Assembly (NCBI GenBank): GCA_028824015.1
Contig: JAPPFC010000025.1
Span: 1 to 53,969 of the forward strand
DNA: 53,969 nt
Direction of reading: 5' to 3'
From: a bacterium
Lineage (GTDB): Bacteria > Actinomycetota > Acidimicrobiia > Spongiisociales > ZC4RG35
Shown piece after piece: positions 43,387-52,587 of the stretch. The notes below the pieces were generated by a model. It was not told the origin of the DNA and did no database searches. It was given only the letters and a program-made list of their open reading frames with translations. How positions within the stretch are numbered: the first letter of the stretch is position 1; each line of letters opens with the position of its first letter. The position numbers and the translations under genes are program-made.

Positions 43387-44246
43387 TGTATCCCAGGTCA
43401 TTCGAGTATGTATCCCCGGGGTCGCTGGACGAGGCAACGTCAGTCCTGGCCTCCACCGAGGGGGCCAAGGTTCTGGCCGGAGGCATGAGCCTCCTGCCGC
43501 TCATGAAGCTGAGGCTCTTCTCTCCGGATGTGCTGGTGGACATCGGCCGGATTCCCGGGCTCTCCTCCATCTCCGACCGGGGTGATCACCTCGCCATAGG
43601 AGCGATGGTGAGCCATGCCGCCACGGCCTCCGATTCGGCGATCGCCGAGCACGCCGCGGCGTTGGCGACCGCCGCCTCCTGGACGGGAGATGTCCAGGTG
43701 CGCAATCAAGGCACGACCTGCGGTTCGATCGCCCATGCCGACATCGCCGCCGATCAACCATCGGCAGCACTTGCTCTGGGCGCCACCATGGTGGCTGCCT
43801 CGGCGGGTGGCGTTCGCGAGATCGCGGCCTCCGACTTCTTCGTGGACACCCTCACCACGGCCTTGGAGCCGGGGGAGATTCTCACCGAGATCCGCATCCC
43901 CAAACAGGGCGGAGCATCGGCATACGAGAAGCTGGGTCGACGGGGCGGTCATACCGACTACGCCGTTGCCGGCGCAGCGGTTTGGCTGGACGTCTCCGAT
44001 GGCGCGGTCTCCAGTGCGCGGGTTGCGCTCACCGGGGTAGGCGCCAAGCCCACCCTGGCTGAAGGAGTCGTGGAAGCCCTGGTCGGGACCGACGGCTCCG
44101 ATTCGGCGATTGCAGCAGCCTCCGAGCGAGCCTTGGAAGGCGTCACAGTGCTGGACGACCTGTTCGGGACCGTCGAGTACAAGGCCCACCTGGCCAAGGT
44201 GATGACCCGTAGGGCTCTCCAACAGGCTGTAGCCGCCGCGACGTAA
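43386..44246 (+). CDS. Molybdenum hydroxylase medium (FAD) subunit
   Basis: Predicted 286-residue FAD-binding subunit of the CoxM/XdhB type. FAD-contact elements are AGGMSLLPLMKLRL and RNQGTTCGSIAHADIAAD. Usual family members have TIGG in the second motif where TCGS is read here. It begins ATG 43386, sharing one base with the large-subunit stop (TGATG), so the three genes form one translationally coupled unit. A strong terminator follows at 44284. Confidence 0.92.
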   Translation: MYPRSFEYVSPGSLDEATSVLASTEGAKVLAGGMSLLPLMKLRLFSPDVLVDIGRIPGLSSISDRGDHLAIGAMVSHAATASDSAIAEHAAALATAASWTGDVQVRNQGTTCGSIAHADIAADQPSAALALGATMVAASAGGVREIAASDFFVDTLTTALEPGEILTEIRIPKQGGASAYEKLGRRGGHTDYAVAGAAVWLDVSDGAVSSARVALTGVGAKPTLAEGVVEALVGTDGSDSAIAAASERALEGVTVLDDLFGTVEYKAHLAKVMTRRALQQAVAAAT

Positions 44247-44283
44247 CAAGACCTCTCTGCCGGAAGCGGGCGGAGAATTAGAG

Positions 44284-44316
44284 AAAGGGTCGGGACTCTC
44301 GGGTCCCGACCCTTTT
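44284..44316 (+). terminator. Rho-independent terminator of the molybdenum hydroxylase operon
   Basis: A perfect stem GGGTCGGGAC / GTCCCGACCC around the loop TCTCGG, extended by AAA and TTT arms and followed by a T-rich tail (CCCTTTTGTTG). It lies 38 bp after the medium-subunit stop, oriented to end plus-strand transcription. Confidence 0.88.
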
Positions 44317-44385
44317 GTTGCCTGTTTGTTCTGGTGTCCGGTTCGGGTTTGCCCTGCTACTGCCTAGATGTCCTGCTCGCAGTAT

Positions 44386-44495
44386 GAGGGCGGCACCCGT
44401 CGCAGGTTTTGCCACAGGCTGTGAAAAAAACTGCGGATGGGGGGTTGATCCTGTCCCACCGACATTCCATACTGACACGAGTCAATCACCAAGAC
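44386..44495 (-). repeat. Copy B of a dispersed ~110-bp repeat
   Basis: Reverse complement matches window positions 1-110 at about 82% by eye without gaps, with the best block over the first 50 bases. It sits just beyond the operon terminator and in the same direction relative to the upstream gene as copy A. Possible remnant of a mobile element end; no transposase is recognisable. Confidence 0.7.
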
Positions 44496-44702
44496 CGTCC
44501 GCCCAGGCGTCGCCCGGACCGTGTCGAGGGATTAAACGGCCTACTCAACAGGCCCTGTCCCAGGCTGGACAGAGCCTGACGACCCATGGAATGGTGGTGG
44601 CGGGGGAGGGTTCCCGAAATAGGGGCCGCGAATTTCGCGACTTGCCCGGCGTGATCAACAAGATCTCCTTCTCAAGACTGCTCAGAACCGGGGGATCCGT
44701 TC
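44496..44702. other. Gap without a recognisable gene
   Basis: About 200 bp between repeat copy B and the SPFH gene. A plus-strand frame spanning 44315-44737 crosses the terminator and repeat and has no ribosome binding site or recognisable sequence, so I do not call it. Nothing else visible. Confidence 0.5.
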
Positions 44703-45635
44703 TTAGGAAGGCTGTTTTTCTCCGCCCATGTCTTTGAGCAACTCTCCGATGGCCGCCACGCTGCCCAGTACCCCGCTGGTGTCGAGGGGGAGGAACACCT
44801 TGGTGGCCTGGCCGTCGGCGATTCCCTGCAGCGCCTCCAGGTAGCGGATGGCGATCAGGTCGGGAGTGGGATCCCCTTGGTGGATGGCTGCGAACACCTT
44901 CTCGATGGCTTGGGCCTCACCTTCCGCCACGGTTAGCAGCTTGTACCGGTCGGCGTCGGCGACCGTTTTGATGGCCATGGCCTCGCCTTCGGCTTCCAGA
45001 ATCTGGCTTTCCCGCACTCCTTCGGCCTTCAATATCCGGGAGCGCTTGTCGCCTTCGGCCTCGGTCACCACCGCTCTTCTCTCTCGCTCAGCTTTCATCT
45101 GGCGGTGCATGGACTGGGTCACGTCGGCGGGAGGCTCAATCCGTTGGATCTCCACCCGCACCACCCGGGTTCCCCACTTGTCGGTGGCGTCGTCGAGAAT
45201 CTGGCGCAGTTTGGAGTTGATCACCTCCCGGGAGGTGAGGGCGGCGTCCAGGTCCAGATCGCCGACCACGTTTCTCAGGTTGGTCTGGGCGAGCTTGGTG
45301 ACCGCCACGATGAACCGGCCCACGTTGTACTTGAGCTTGACGGGGTCGGTGGCCTCGTAGTAGATCACCGCGTCCACGGTCACCACCACGTTGTCCTTGG
45401 TGATCACTTCCTGGGGAGGAACGTCCACCACCTGCTCCCGCATGTCCACCTTGATGATCCGCTTCACGAAAGGCATCACCCATCTGAGCCCCGAATCGAC
45501 CGTGTGCTGGTACCGGCCCAGAAGCTCGATCAATCCCTTCTCATACGGCCTCACCACCTTCAGTCCTGCGGCAGCGAACAGGATCAGTACCAGGGCCACG
45601 GCCCCGAACAGTCCGAATACGGCTAGATCCTCCAT
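44703..45635 (-). CDS. SPFH/Band 7 membrane protein
   Basis: Predicted 310-residue stomatin/prohibitin-type protein. One N-terminal transmembrane segment ([20 protein letters not shown]) precedes the SPFH domain with [14 protein letters not shown] and [21 protein letters not shown] long helical region rich in Glu/Ala ([24 protein letters not shown]) forms coiled coil. It is a functional-membrane-microdomain-type scaffold. The NfeD gene upstream on the same strand, 34 bp away, is its common partner. Confidence 0.92.
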   Translation of the reverse strand: MEDLAVFGLFGAVALVLILFAAAGLKVVRPYEKGLIELLGRYQHTVDSGLRWVMPFVKRIIKVDMREQVVDVPPQEVITKDNVVVTVDAVIYYEATDPVKLKYNVGRFIVAVTKLAQTNLRNVVGDLDLDAALTSREVINSKLRQILDDATDKWGTRVVRVEIQRIEPPADVTQSMHRQMKAERERRAVVTEAEGDKRSRILKAEGVRESQILEAEGEAMAIKTVADADRYKLLTVAEGEAQAIEKVFAAIHQGDPTPDLIAIRYLEALQGIADGQATKVFLPLDTSGVLGSVAAIGELLKDMGGEKQPS

Positions 45636-45669
45636 AACGAGGTCACTTCCTTCCTAGTTCAGATGGTTG

Positions 45670-46113
45670 TCAAGATCTCCGAACCACGACCAACTTGGTT
45701 CCTTCCACACCGATCACCTCTATGGTGTCACCGGTCGGGATGTTCTGCTGTCCGGCTTCGACGGTGGCCCGCCACTCCTCGCCGAAGATACGGACCAGTC
45801 CGTCCCCGCTCACATGGTCGATCTCCTCGAGGACCAGTCCGGTGGCGCCCTTCCAACGGTTGGCCCCAACCTGCGGCTGTCCGTCGGAGTCCTGGGTCCT
45901 GATGTACCTGTGCAGGACTGCCCACGACAGTAGGGAAACACCGAAGAACACCAGCCATTGGGCCAGAGGGGACAGACCCAGCCAGGCCATGGCAGCGGCC
46001 ACGCCCCCGCCGATGACGAACGGCAGCAGAAAGAACCCGGCAGTGAGCACCTCCCCGATTCCCAACAGGGCGGCCAGTCCCAGCCAGAGCCATCTCCATA
46101 ACTCGTTGTCCAT
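45670..46113 (-). CDS. NfeD-like membrane protein
   Basis: Predicted 147-residue NfeD family protein, short form. Membrane segments cover roughly residues 8-68 (LWLGLAALLGIGEVLTAGFF, VSLLSWAVLHRYIR). The C-terminal OB-fold ends VIGVEGTKLVVVRRS. It probably works with the adjacent SPFH protein in membrane quality control or microdomains. No protease domain is present, so it is the truncated NfeD1b class. Confidence 0.9.
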   Translation of the reverse strand: MDNELWRWLWLGLAALLGIGEVLTAGFFLLPFVIGGGVAAAMAWLGLSPLAQWLVFFGVSLLSWAVLHRYIRTQDSDGQPQVGANRWKGATGLVLEEIDHVSGDGLVRIFGEEWRATVEAGQQNIPTGDTIEVIGVEGTKLVVVRRS

Positions 46114-46294
46114 GTCTCGCTCCTTGCCCGGTCCTAGGGAGAGAACAGTCCCCTCGGGTCAGGGGTTCAGGTCTCCATTTCTCAGGTGCTTGTCGTCGCC
46201 AATTCTAGGCTTCTCCGGTTCCTATCCCCTCCGGATCTGTTCCTCTGGGCGGCTTCTCGACCCACGGGTAGTATCGAAGCAGAACGGATTGCAT

Positions 46295-48934
46295 ATGGCC
46301 GATAAAGCAGACAAATACGTCTTCAGTTTTGACGAAGCCGATCCGGCGGACAGCGACCTCCTGGGTGGCAAGGGGTCTGGCTTGGCGCGCATGATGAAAA
46401 TGGGGCTAGCAGTTCCCCACGGGTTTGTCATCACCACGGCTGCCTGCCGGTTCTACCTGGAGGAAGGACGGATGCCTCCGGGCTTTTGGGCCGAGGTGAA
46501 GTCGGCGCTGACCGAGATAGAGCATCAGACCGGCCGCAGCCTGGGCGGGGTGGCCGGCCCCCCGCTTCTCCTGTCGGCCCGGTCGGGAGCCAGAATCTCC
46601 ATGCCGGGAATGATGGACACGGTGCTCAACCTGGGCGCCAACCAGGCAGTGGTCTCGGAATTGGCCCGGTGGTCCGGCGATCAGCGCTTCGCCTGGGACG
46701 CCTACCGACGTCTGCTCCAGACCTACGGAGAGGTGGTACTGGGCGCCAACCGGGACGATTTCGAGCATGTCATGACAAGTCTCAGAGAACGCAGAAACGT
46801 CACCGAGGACTCCCGGCTCCCCACATCCGACCTGGTGGCCGCGGTGCGCCAGTTCAGGATGCTGCTGGCCGCCCAGGACAGCGAAGTGCCGGTGGATCCG
46901 ATGGAGCAATTGCGGAGGGCGATCGTTTCGGTGTTCGAGTCCTGGAACTCCCCGCGGGCCTACACCTACCGCCGGCTCCACGACATTCCGCACCATCTCG
47001 GAACGGCCTGCAACATCCAGATGATGGTCTTCGGCAACCTGGGCGTCGACTCTGGAACCGGGGTGTACTTCACCCGCGACCCCGCCACCGGTCAGCGGGA
47101 GATGTTCGGGGACTACCTGCCCAATGCCCAGGGAGAAGATGTGGTGGCGGGGATCCGCCAGACCCTTCCCATCTCCGTCCTGGCCGATTCCCATCCGGCG
47201 ATCCACGCCGAGTTGGAGGCGGTGGGTTCATCGTTGGAGACCGCCTACTCCGACATGTGCGACATCGAGTTCACCATTGAGAAGGGGAAACTGTGGATCC
47301 TGCAGACCCGCGTGGGTAAGAGGTCCGCGGCCGCGGCCGTCAGAGCGGCGGTGGAGATGGTTGGAGAAGGGCTGATCGACCGCCAGACCGCCCTGATGCG
47401 AGTGGAGCCGGGCCAACTGGAACAGTTGCTCGTACACGGGATCGCGGAGGACAAGTCACCGCCTCCGGCCTTCTTCGGGCTGGACGCCTCCCCGGGAGCG
47501 GCGATGGGCAAGGCGGTGTTCGACGTCCGACGGGCGGTGGAGATGGCAGGAGAGGGGACTCCCGTGATCCTGGTCCGATGGGAGACCACGCCCGACGACA
47601 TAGAGGGACTGTTCGCCTCCGAGGGGATCCTGACCAGCCACGGAGGGAAGACCAGCCATGCGGCGGTGGTGGCCCGCGCCATGGGGACGCCGGCGGTCAC
47701 CGGCGCCGCTGAGATCTCCATCGACGCCGAGCACGGGTACTTCACCGCGCCGGGAGGCTTGAGGGTGCAAGAAGGAGACACCATCGCCATCGACGGCACC
47801 ACCGGACGGGTCTTCGTCGGGGAGGTGGAGTTGGTGGAGCCGTCCCCGCCCGCCGAGTTGGAGTTGCTGTTGGGTTGGGCGGATGAAATGCGGCGGCTGG
47901 GGGTGTGGGCCAACGCCGACACCGGTAAGGACGCGGCCCGCGCCGCGGAACTGGGGGCGGAGGGCATCGGGCTGGCCCGCACCGAGCACATGTTCATGGG
48001 GGACCGGTTGCCGGTGGTGCGCCGGATCATCATGGATGAGGAGCCAGAGAAGGCCCTCCTGGAACTGCAGCAGTTGCAGGCCGAAGACTTCACCGCTCTG
48101 CTGGAGGCGATGGACGGAAAACCCGTGGTGGTCCGCCTGCTCGACCCTCCCCTTCACGAGTTCCTCCCCGACCGCTGGGACCTTCGCGACCAATACGATC
48201 AGCTCCGCGCCGCTGGGGAGCCCACCGCCGAGGTGGAGCGGATAATCGATGTGGTGAGGAGCTGGGAGGAGACCAACCCCATGCTGGGACTGCGGGGAGT
48301 ACGGCTGGGAATCATCCGGCCTTCGCTGTACCGGGTCCAGATCCGGGCGGCGTTGGAGGCTATTCGCCGCCGGATTGAGGCGGGAGGAGACCCGCGCCTG
48401 GAGATAATGGTCCCTCTGGTGGCCGATCCGGCCGAGATGGAACGGGTACGGGACATGCTGGTGGAGGAACAGGCGGCCTACGGGGTGGACAGGGAGGTGA
48501 AGCTGGGCAACATGGTGGAGATCCCCCGGGCAGCCCTGATGGCGGGGGATCTCGCCCGCATCTCCGAGTTCTTCTCCTTCGGCACCAACGATCTCACCCA
48601 AACCACCTTCGGACTGAGTCGGGACGACGCCGAGGTGCGCTTTCTCAACACCTACCTGGCCGACGGGGTGCTGTCTCACAACCCCTTCCAGTCGCTGGAC
48701 GAGAGCGGCGTGGGACGGTTGGTGGAATGGGCGACAGCAGATGGGAAGGCTGTCCGTCCCGACTTGTCGGTGGGACTCTGCGGTGAGCATGGGGGAGACC
48801 CGGCCAGCATCGACTTCTGTCACCGGGTGGGTCTTGACTATGTGTCCATGAGTCCTCCCCGGATTCCGGGCGCTCGGCTTGCCGCCGCCCAGGCGGCGAT
48901 CCGGAACGGGGACATTCCCCTTCCCCGATCCTGA
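46295..48934 (+). CDS. ppdK: Pyruvate, phosphate dikinase
   Basis: Predicted 879-residue PPDK interconverting pyruvate, ATP and Pi with PEP, AMP and PPi. The N-terminal ATP-grasp domain begins GGKGSGLARMMKMGL; the phosphohistidine is His455 in GGKTSHAAVVARAMG (family usually GGMTSH). The C-terminal PEP domain includes LARTEHMFM, GTNDLTQTTFGLSRDDAE and Cys829 in GLCGEHGGDPAS. Start 46295 is by family alignment. The open frame upstream to 45695 is antisense to NfeD. A weak ribosome binding site is seen. Useful for gluconeogenesis or PEP recovery. Confidence 0.95.
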   Translation: MADKADKYVFSFDEADPADSDLLGGKGSGLARMMKMGLAVPHGFVITTAACRFYLEEGRMPPGFWAEVKSALTEIEHQTGRSLGGVAGPPLLLSARSGARISMPGMMDTVLNLGANQAVVSELARWSGDQRFAWDAYRRLLQTYGEVVLGANRDDFEHVMTSLRERRNVTEDSRLPTSDLVAAVRQFRMLLAAQDSEVPVDPMEQLRRAIVSVFESWNSPRAYTYRRLHDIPHHLGTACNIQMMVFGNLGVDSGTGVYFTRDPATGQREMFGDYLPNAQGEDVVAGIRQTLPISVLADSHPAIHAELEAVGSSLETAYSDMCDIEFTIEKGKLWILQTRVGKRSAAAAVRAAVEMVGEGLIDRQTALMRVEPGQLEQLLVHGIAEDKSPPPAFFGLDASPGAAMGKAVFDVRRAVEMAGEGTPVILVRWETTPDDIEGLFASEGILTSHGGKTSHAAVVARAMGTPAVTGAAEISIDAEHGYFTAPGGLRVQEGDTIAIDGTTGRVFVGEVELVEPSPPAELELLLGWADEMRRLGVWANADTGKDAARAAELGAEGIGLARTEHMFMGDRLPVVRRIIMDEEPEKALLELQQLQAEDFTALLEAMDGKPVVVRLLDPPLHEFLPDRWDLRDQYDQLRAAGEPTAEVERIIDVVRSWEETNPMLGLRGVRLGIIRPSLYRVQIRAALEAIRRRIEAGGDPRLEIMVPLVADPAEMERVRDMLVEEQAAYGVDREVKLGNMVEIPRAALMAGDLARISEFFSFGTNDLTQTTFGLSRDDAEVRFLNTYLADGVLSHNPFQSLDESGVGRLVEWATADGKAVRPDLSVGLCGEHGGDPASIDFCHRVGLDYVSMSPPRIPGARLAAAQAAIRNGDIPLPRS

Positions 48935-48936
48935 CG

Positions 48937-49380
48937 ATGGCCGAAATCCGGCTCACTCCGGGAGGGGCGCCCGAGACGGTGTTGCCTGAACCGCCCGCGG
49001 AGGTGATGTCCGCATTGACGGCCGCCGGTGGCGACCGGGACCGAGTGGTGGAGACGGCGGCCGCGCACCCGGAGTTGCCCGAGGTCTGGGCCGCCCTGGG
49101 AGAGTTGTGCGAGTCGGGGTCCAGGGGGTTGAGCGATCACCTGGAGGCCTACGCCTACTACCGGATCGGCTATCACCGCGGCCTGGACGCTTTGCGACAG
49201 AACGGCTGGCGGGGCTCGGGATATGTGCGCGGATCGCATCCATCCAACCGCGGCTTCCTGTCCAGCCTGGACGGTCTCAGGCGGATGGCCGAAGCGATAG
49301 GGGAAGCCTCCGAAGCCGAACGTTGCGCTGACTTCCTGGGGATGCTCGACCCTGCTTATCAACCCTCCCCGGGACCGTAG
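48937..49380 (+). CDS. DUF3151-family protein
   Basis: Predicted 147-residue actinobacterial DUF3151 protein. Its TPR-like helix block is typical: PEVWAALGEL, AYAYYRIGYHRGLDALRQNG, HPSNRGFLSSLDGLRRMA and EAERCADFLGML. No known function. It begins two bases after the ppdK stop and is probably co-transcribed with it. Confidence 0.88.
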   Translation: MAEIRLTPGGAPETVLPEPPAEVMSALTAAGGDRDRVVETAAAHPELPEVWAALGELCESGSRGLSDHLEAYAYYRIGYHRGLDALRQNGWRGSGYVRGSHPSNRGFLSSLDGLRRMAEAIGEASEAERCADFLGMLDPAYQPSPGP

Positions 49381-49381
49381 G

Positions 49382-49864
49382 TCAGGAGAGTTCGCACCAA
49401 CTGGGCCCGGCGACCCGGTCCAGGTCGGCAAGGCTGATGGGGAATACGGTTGTGGGTGTGCCGGCCGCAGCCCAAACCGGATCATGGCGCCGGAGCGCCC
49501 GGTCGGCGAACACCCGGATCGGACGGGCATGACCGAAGGGGGGTGTCCCGCCTGCCGCGAAGCCGGTGGCTTCCCTCACCCGGTCGAGTGAAGCCCGGCG
49601 CGCTTTGTGACCTCCTGCCGCCCGAGCCAGGCTGTCGGTGCGCAGTCTGCGATCGCCTGGCACCAGGGCCAGCACCGCTTCCCCATCCACTTCGAACACC
49701 AGGGACTTGACGATCTGGCTCGGGCGGCACCCCACCGCCCGGGCGGCGTCGATTGCCGTCTTCGTCCCGTCGGGGAAGACCCTGATCTTCGGGGCGATGT
49801 CGAAGTCCCCACAACTCTCCAGCCATCGCCGGGTGGCAGAGGGCAGATTGTCAGCGGTTGGCAT
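49382..49864 (-). CDS. YbaK/EbsC-type aminoacyl-tRNA deacylase-like protein
   Basis: Predicted 160-residue YbaK domain protein. It carries the family's QIVKSLVFEVDG and the loop AAGGTPPFGHARPIRVFAD with the Gly-rich GGTPPFG element. Relatives hydrolyse mischarged aminoacyl-tRNA such as Cys-tRNA(Pro). It converges with DUF3151 across one base and follows the HNH gene after about 20 bp on the same strand. Confidence 0.9.
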   Translation of the reverse strand: MPTADNLPSATRRWLESCGDFDIAPKIRVFPDGTKTAIDAARAVGCRPSQIVKSLVFEVDGEAVLALVPGDRRLRTDSLARAAGGHKARRASLDRVREATGFAAGGTPPFGHARPIRVFADRALRRHDPVWAAAGTPTTVFPISLADLDRVAGPSWCELS

Positions 49865-49885
49865 TGTCCATACCTTTGGTGGTGT

Positions 49886-51091
49886 CTATTGTCGCTGCTT
49901 GATGGGCCGGCGCCGCCGGTTGCGTTGACGGAGTGCGTGGCGTAGGTGTTTGGGTGGTGGTTTGAGGTGGTACTTCCCGGATGGTTTCTTGCGTACTTGC
50001 CATCGGTCGTCGTGGACCCTGTGGTGGCAGCGTGAGCATAGAAGGACCATGTCGTCGATATCGGTGTTGCCATGCACCGCCCAAGGGATTATGTGATGCG
50101 CCTGGCACCAATTAGCGGTGGCGCCACATCCCACACAGGCCTTGTCCCTAGCGACAAGGGCGACCCGCTGGGCGGGACTGGCGGTCCGCCGTGACCGTCC
50201 CAGGTCCAACGGCACCGAGGCTCCCCGGAAGATGGAGGGCAAGATCTCCGACTGGCACGCCAGGTCCCGGATCTTCTCCACCGGGATGGGAGTCCCATCA
50301 CCCAAACGCCCGTTCCGAAGGTCCCGGTCGATCACGTCGTAGTCGGCGATCAGCAACAACCTCGGTCCGCGGACCTTGCCGGTGTCCTGGTCGGTTTCTT
50401 CTCTGGTGACCAAATACGCCAGGGCGTCGGCCATCCGCTGTCCCGGAGAGCATCTTGCGCGGGGGTCTTCTTCTCGCCACAACTCGTCCATCTTCTGCGA
50501 AAGGGCGGTTTCGATGAGAGCACCGGTGATCGGATCGAACCGGCCGTACAGCACGGTCATCCCGTCTGTGTGGTCGGTTTTGATCTTGGCGAACCTCTGC
50601 GACCGTTGATGCTCCAACCGGCTCATACCATCATCGGCGGAGCGTTCCTGTTGGTGCTTTCGGACAGTCCCGGCGAACTTGTCAGGAGACTGGGTCTTGG
50701 CCGGACCGATCAACTCGTTCTCGTCTATCTCCCCCTCTTGGGAGGCCTTGGCCAGGATCCGCGCGTTCTCATAAGGGATCTCACCATCCCGCAAACCCTC
50801 CGACGTTCGGGGCAACTCCTCCAACTCGACCGCGGTTTCTACTTCCGAGCGGGCCCGGCGGCGGGGTCGCAAACCCTTCTCCCTCAGATCGTTCTCCGTC
50901 ACGTGAACACCTTCTCTCCGGGTCAACTCCGCAAGGGTCTCAGCGCGGACCGCTGCGGCCTGGTTCTCCACCCGGAAGGTGGATTGCAGCCGTTCCTGAA
51001 GCTGTTCCAGAGTTGCGTCGCCCACCGCCAGATTGGGTAGAACCACCTCGATCACGTTGATGACCCGACGGCCATTGGCTGTCTTTTCCAT
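49886..51091 (-). CDS. DUF222/HNH endonuclease-domain protein
   Basis: Predicted 401-residue DUF222 protein with a C-terminal HNH motif (CVGCGATANWCQAHHIIPWA, then CSRCHHRVHDD). It belongs to the 13E12-type repeat family common in actinobacteria, often multi-copy. Function unproven: mobile or DNA-processing nuclease. The frame starts with ATG at 51100, 51097 and 51091; I prefer 51091 because of the promoter spacing (see 51099-51127), which leaves almost no leader. Its GC content is similar to neighbours. Confidence 0.87.
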   Translation of the reverse strand: MEKTANGRRVINVIEVVLPNLAVGDATLEQLQERLQSTFRVENQAAAVRAETLAELTRREGVHVTENDLREKGLRPRRRARSEVETAVELEELPRTSEGLRDGEIPYENARILAKASQEGEIDENELIGPAKTQSPDKFAGTVRKHQQERSADDGMSRLEHQRSQRFAKIKTDHTDGMTVLYGRFDPITGALIETALSQKMDELWREEDPRARCSPGQRMADALAYLVTREETDQDTGKVRGPRLLLIADYDVIDRDLRNGRLGDGTPIPVEKIRDLACQSEILPSIFRGASVPLDLGRSRRTASPAQRVALVARDKACVGCGATANWCQAHHIIPWAVHGNTDIDDMVLLCSRCHHRVHDDRWQVRKKPSGKYHLKPPPKHLRHALRQRNRRRRPIKQRQ

Positions 51092-51098
51092 GTTCATC

Positions 51099-51127
51099 AT
51101 TATACCACGAGAGGTGTGACAAACCAA
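51099..51127 (-). promoter_or_regulatory. Leaderless-type promoter of the DUF222/HNH gene
   Basis: Reading on the minus strand, TTGGTT (51127-51122) and a perfect TATAAT (51104-51099) are 17 bases apart. Seven bases after TATAAT comes the ATG at 51091, so transcription would begin at or next to the start codon. It is the best sigma-70-type promoter match I found in the window. Confidence 0.75.
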
Positions 51128-51309
51128 TGCATTATATTGCGAATCTGGGAAAACAAACACAAAATATTCTGTCTCTCTTCCGGTCTCGAAGGCACGGCCA
51201 GGCATCATAGACACCGGTTCAAACTCAACCACCACCCATCCCCTATCAGTCGTGGATCATGGGTATTCTCGGGTGATCGCCATAGGCTGGCAGCGGGAAG
51301 GAGCACCAA

Positions 51310-51765
51310 ATGAGGCGAACCATCGAGCATGTGAGGGAGTTTGCCGCCGCAGACCAGGGCTTGGCGTTTGTCTCCTTCGCCCGGGCGGACGGGACCGTGC
51401 ATTCGACGCTGATCAACGCCGGAGTGATGAACCATCCCGTAACGGACGAGGAGGTCGTGGCATTCGTCGTGAGGGGAGACACGGTGAAACTGCGCCACTG
51501 GCGGCACACCCGGAGAGCCACAATCACATTCCGGGCGGGCTGGTCATGGATCGGCGTCGAGGGCAGTGTCACCCAGGTGGGCCCCGACGACCCCCTGGAT
51601 GGGTTTGATCCGGCGGATCTCCCACGACTGCTCAGGGATATCTTCACAGCCGCAGGGGGCATTCATGAGGATTGGAACGAGTACGACCGGGTAATGGCCG
51701 CCGAAAAGAGGGCGGGGGTGTTCATCCATCCCACCAAGATCAGGGGCACGAACTTGGGCAGGTAA
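51310..51765 (+). CDS. PPOX-class F420-dependent flavoenzyme
   Basis: Predicted 151-residue split beta-barrel protein of the pyridoxamine-phosphate oxidase-like, F420-dependent class. It has LAFVSFARADGTVHSTLINAG and VRGDTVKLRHWRHTRRATIT, typical of actinobacterial members. Reaction unknown; related enzymes reduce or oxidise diverse small molecules with F420. AAGGAG sits six bases before the ATG. It stands alone, divergent from the HNH gene. Confidence 0.85.
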   Translation: MRRTIEHVREFAAADQGLAFVSFARADGTVHSTLINAGVMNHPVTDEEVVAFVVRGDTVKLRHWRHTRRATITFRAGWSWIGVEGSVTQVGPDDPLDGFDPADLPRLLRDIFTAAGGIHEDWNEYDRVMAAEKRAGVFIHPTKIRGTNLGR

Positions 51766-51849
51766 GCAGGAGCACATTCTCATCATCGGGTGCGGGCTAC
51801 CGTGCCAAACCTGCTGCCACCGGCAAGCCGAAAGAGAGCCGCCGTGCCG

Positions 51850-52470
51850 TTAGGAGATGCTCCAGGTTCCTTCTCTTCCAGCAGCAGTCCAGCCGTCCGG
51901 TCCTTCGACGACACGGTATGTCAGCCATAGTCCGCAAACACCACCGCACCAGAGGTTGGCTCCGACCGTAGCCCCTTCGTCATCGAATTCCGCAGGAGCC
52001 AGCGTGATGATGACGCTGCCAGGTATGACCGGCTCCAGTACATCCTCTCGTACGAATTGGCTCCAGTCATCGATGTATTCAATCGGGCCAAGATGGTCGA
52101 TGGCGGCGATGATCGCTTGTCGTTGCTCCTCGGTGAGCAACCGGCCGGACTGGCCCCGGTTCATCGCATCTCCGGCAGACGGGTCAAGGCGGTCCAGTAT
52201 CAGGACGCGGCTGAATCGGTGGTCAGGGCCGAATGTATTGTCGAACTCAACCAGTTGTCGCGCCACAGCGGCGTAGATCGATGGCTCTGCGGAAACACGC
52301 TCCGTCTCTGTGAGTGACCCGTTCCCACACGCCGGTAGAAGGAATAAACCGACCAGGACGGCGACTGGCGCCCACACCCGTGGGGATCCCGACCTGCTTC
52401 CCGCATTCGTCGAGTCCTGAATAGCGAGGGGCTCGGGGATTGACTCTTGTACGGGAGGGGCTTCACCCAT
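51850..52470 (-). CDS. Putative lipoprotein of unknown function
   Basis: Predicted ~206-residue protein, not recognised. A hydrophobic stretch VWAPVAVLVGLFLLPACGNG with a lipobox-like LPAC lies around residue 33-50, preceded by an unusually long hydrophilic N-terminus. That suggests either a later true start or a membrane-anchored form. The rest includes AAVARQLVEFDNTFGP, EEQRQAIIAAIDHLGPIEY and VIPGSVIITLAPAEFDDE. No family motif. Start is uncertain: 52470, 52479 or an in-frame GTG nearer the hydrophobic stretch. Confidence 0.6.
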   Translation of the reverse strand: MGEAPPVQESIPEPLAIQDSTNAGSRSGSPRVWAPVAVLVGLFLLPACGNGSLTETERVSAEPSIYAAVARQLVEFDNTFGPDHRFSRVLILDRLDPSAGDAMNRGQSGRLLTEEQRQAIIAAIDHLGPIEYIDDWSQFVREDVLEPVIPGSVIITLAPAEFDDEGATVGANLWCGGVCGLWLTYRVVEGPDGWTAAGREGTWSIS

Positions 52471-52587
52471 GAGCACGCCCATGTCCGGCCAGTATGGCGG
52501 CAAGGAGGAGGTCTGACCCGGGGTTTAGGGCAAGATGCGATTTGTCTTGGGTGGCAGTACCTTCCCGATCCGGTATCTTCAAATTGG

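Noticed and set aside
40493-44246. Aerobic CO dehydrogenase
   Set aside because: The large subunit has AYRGAGR rather than the form I motif AYxCSFR, and the gene order is S-L-M.
44315-44737. Plus-strand 140-codon reading frame
   Set aside because: It crosses the operon terminator and the dispersed repeat, has no ribosome binding site and no recognisable sequence.
45695-46294. 200-codon extension upstream of ppdK
   Set aside because: It is antisense to the NfeD gene and absent from PPDK proteins, which start near MADKADKYVFSFDE.
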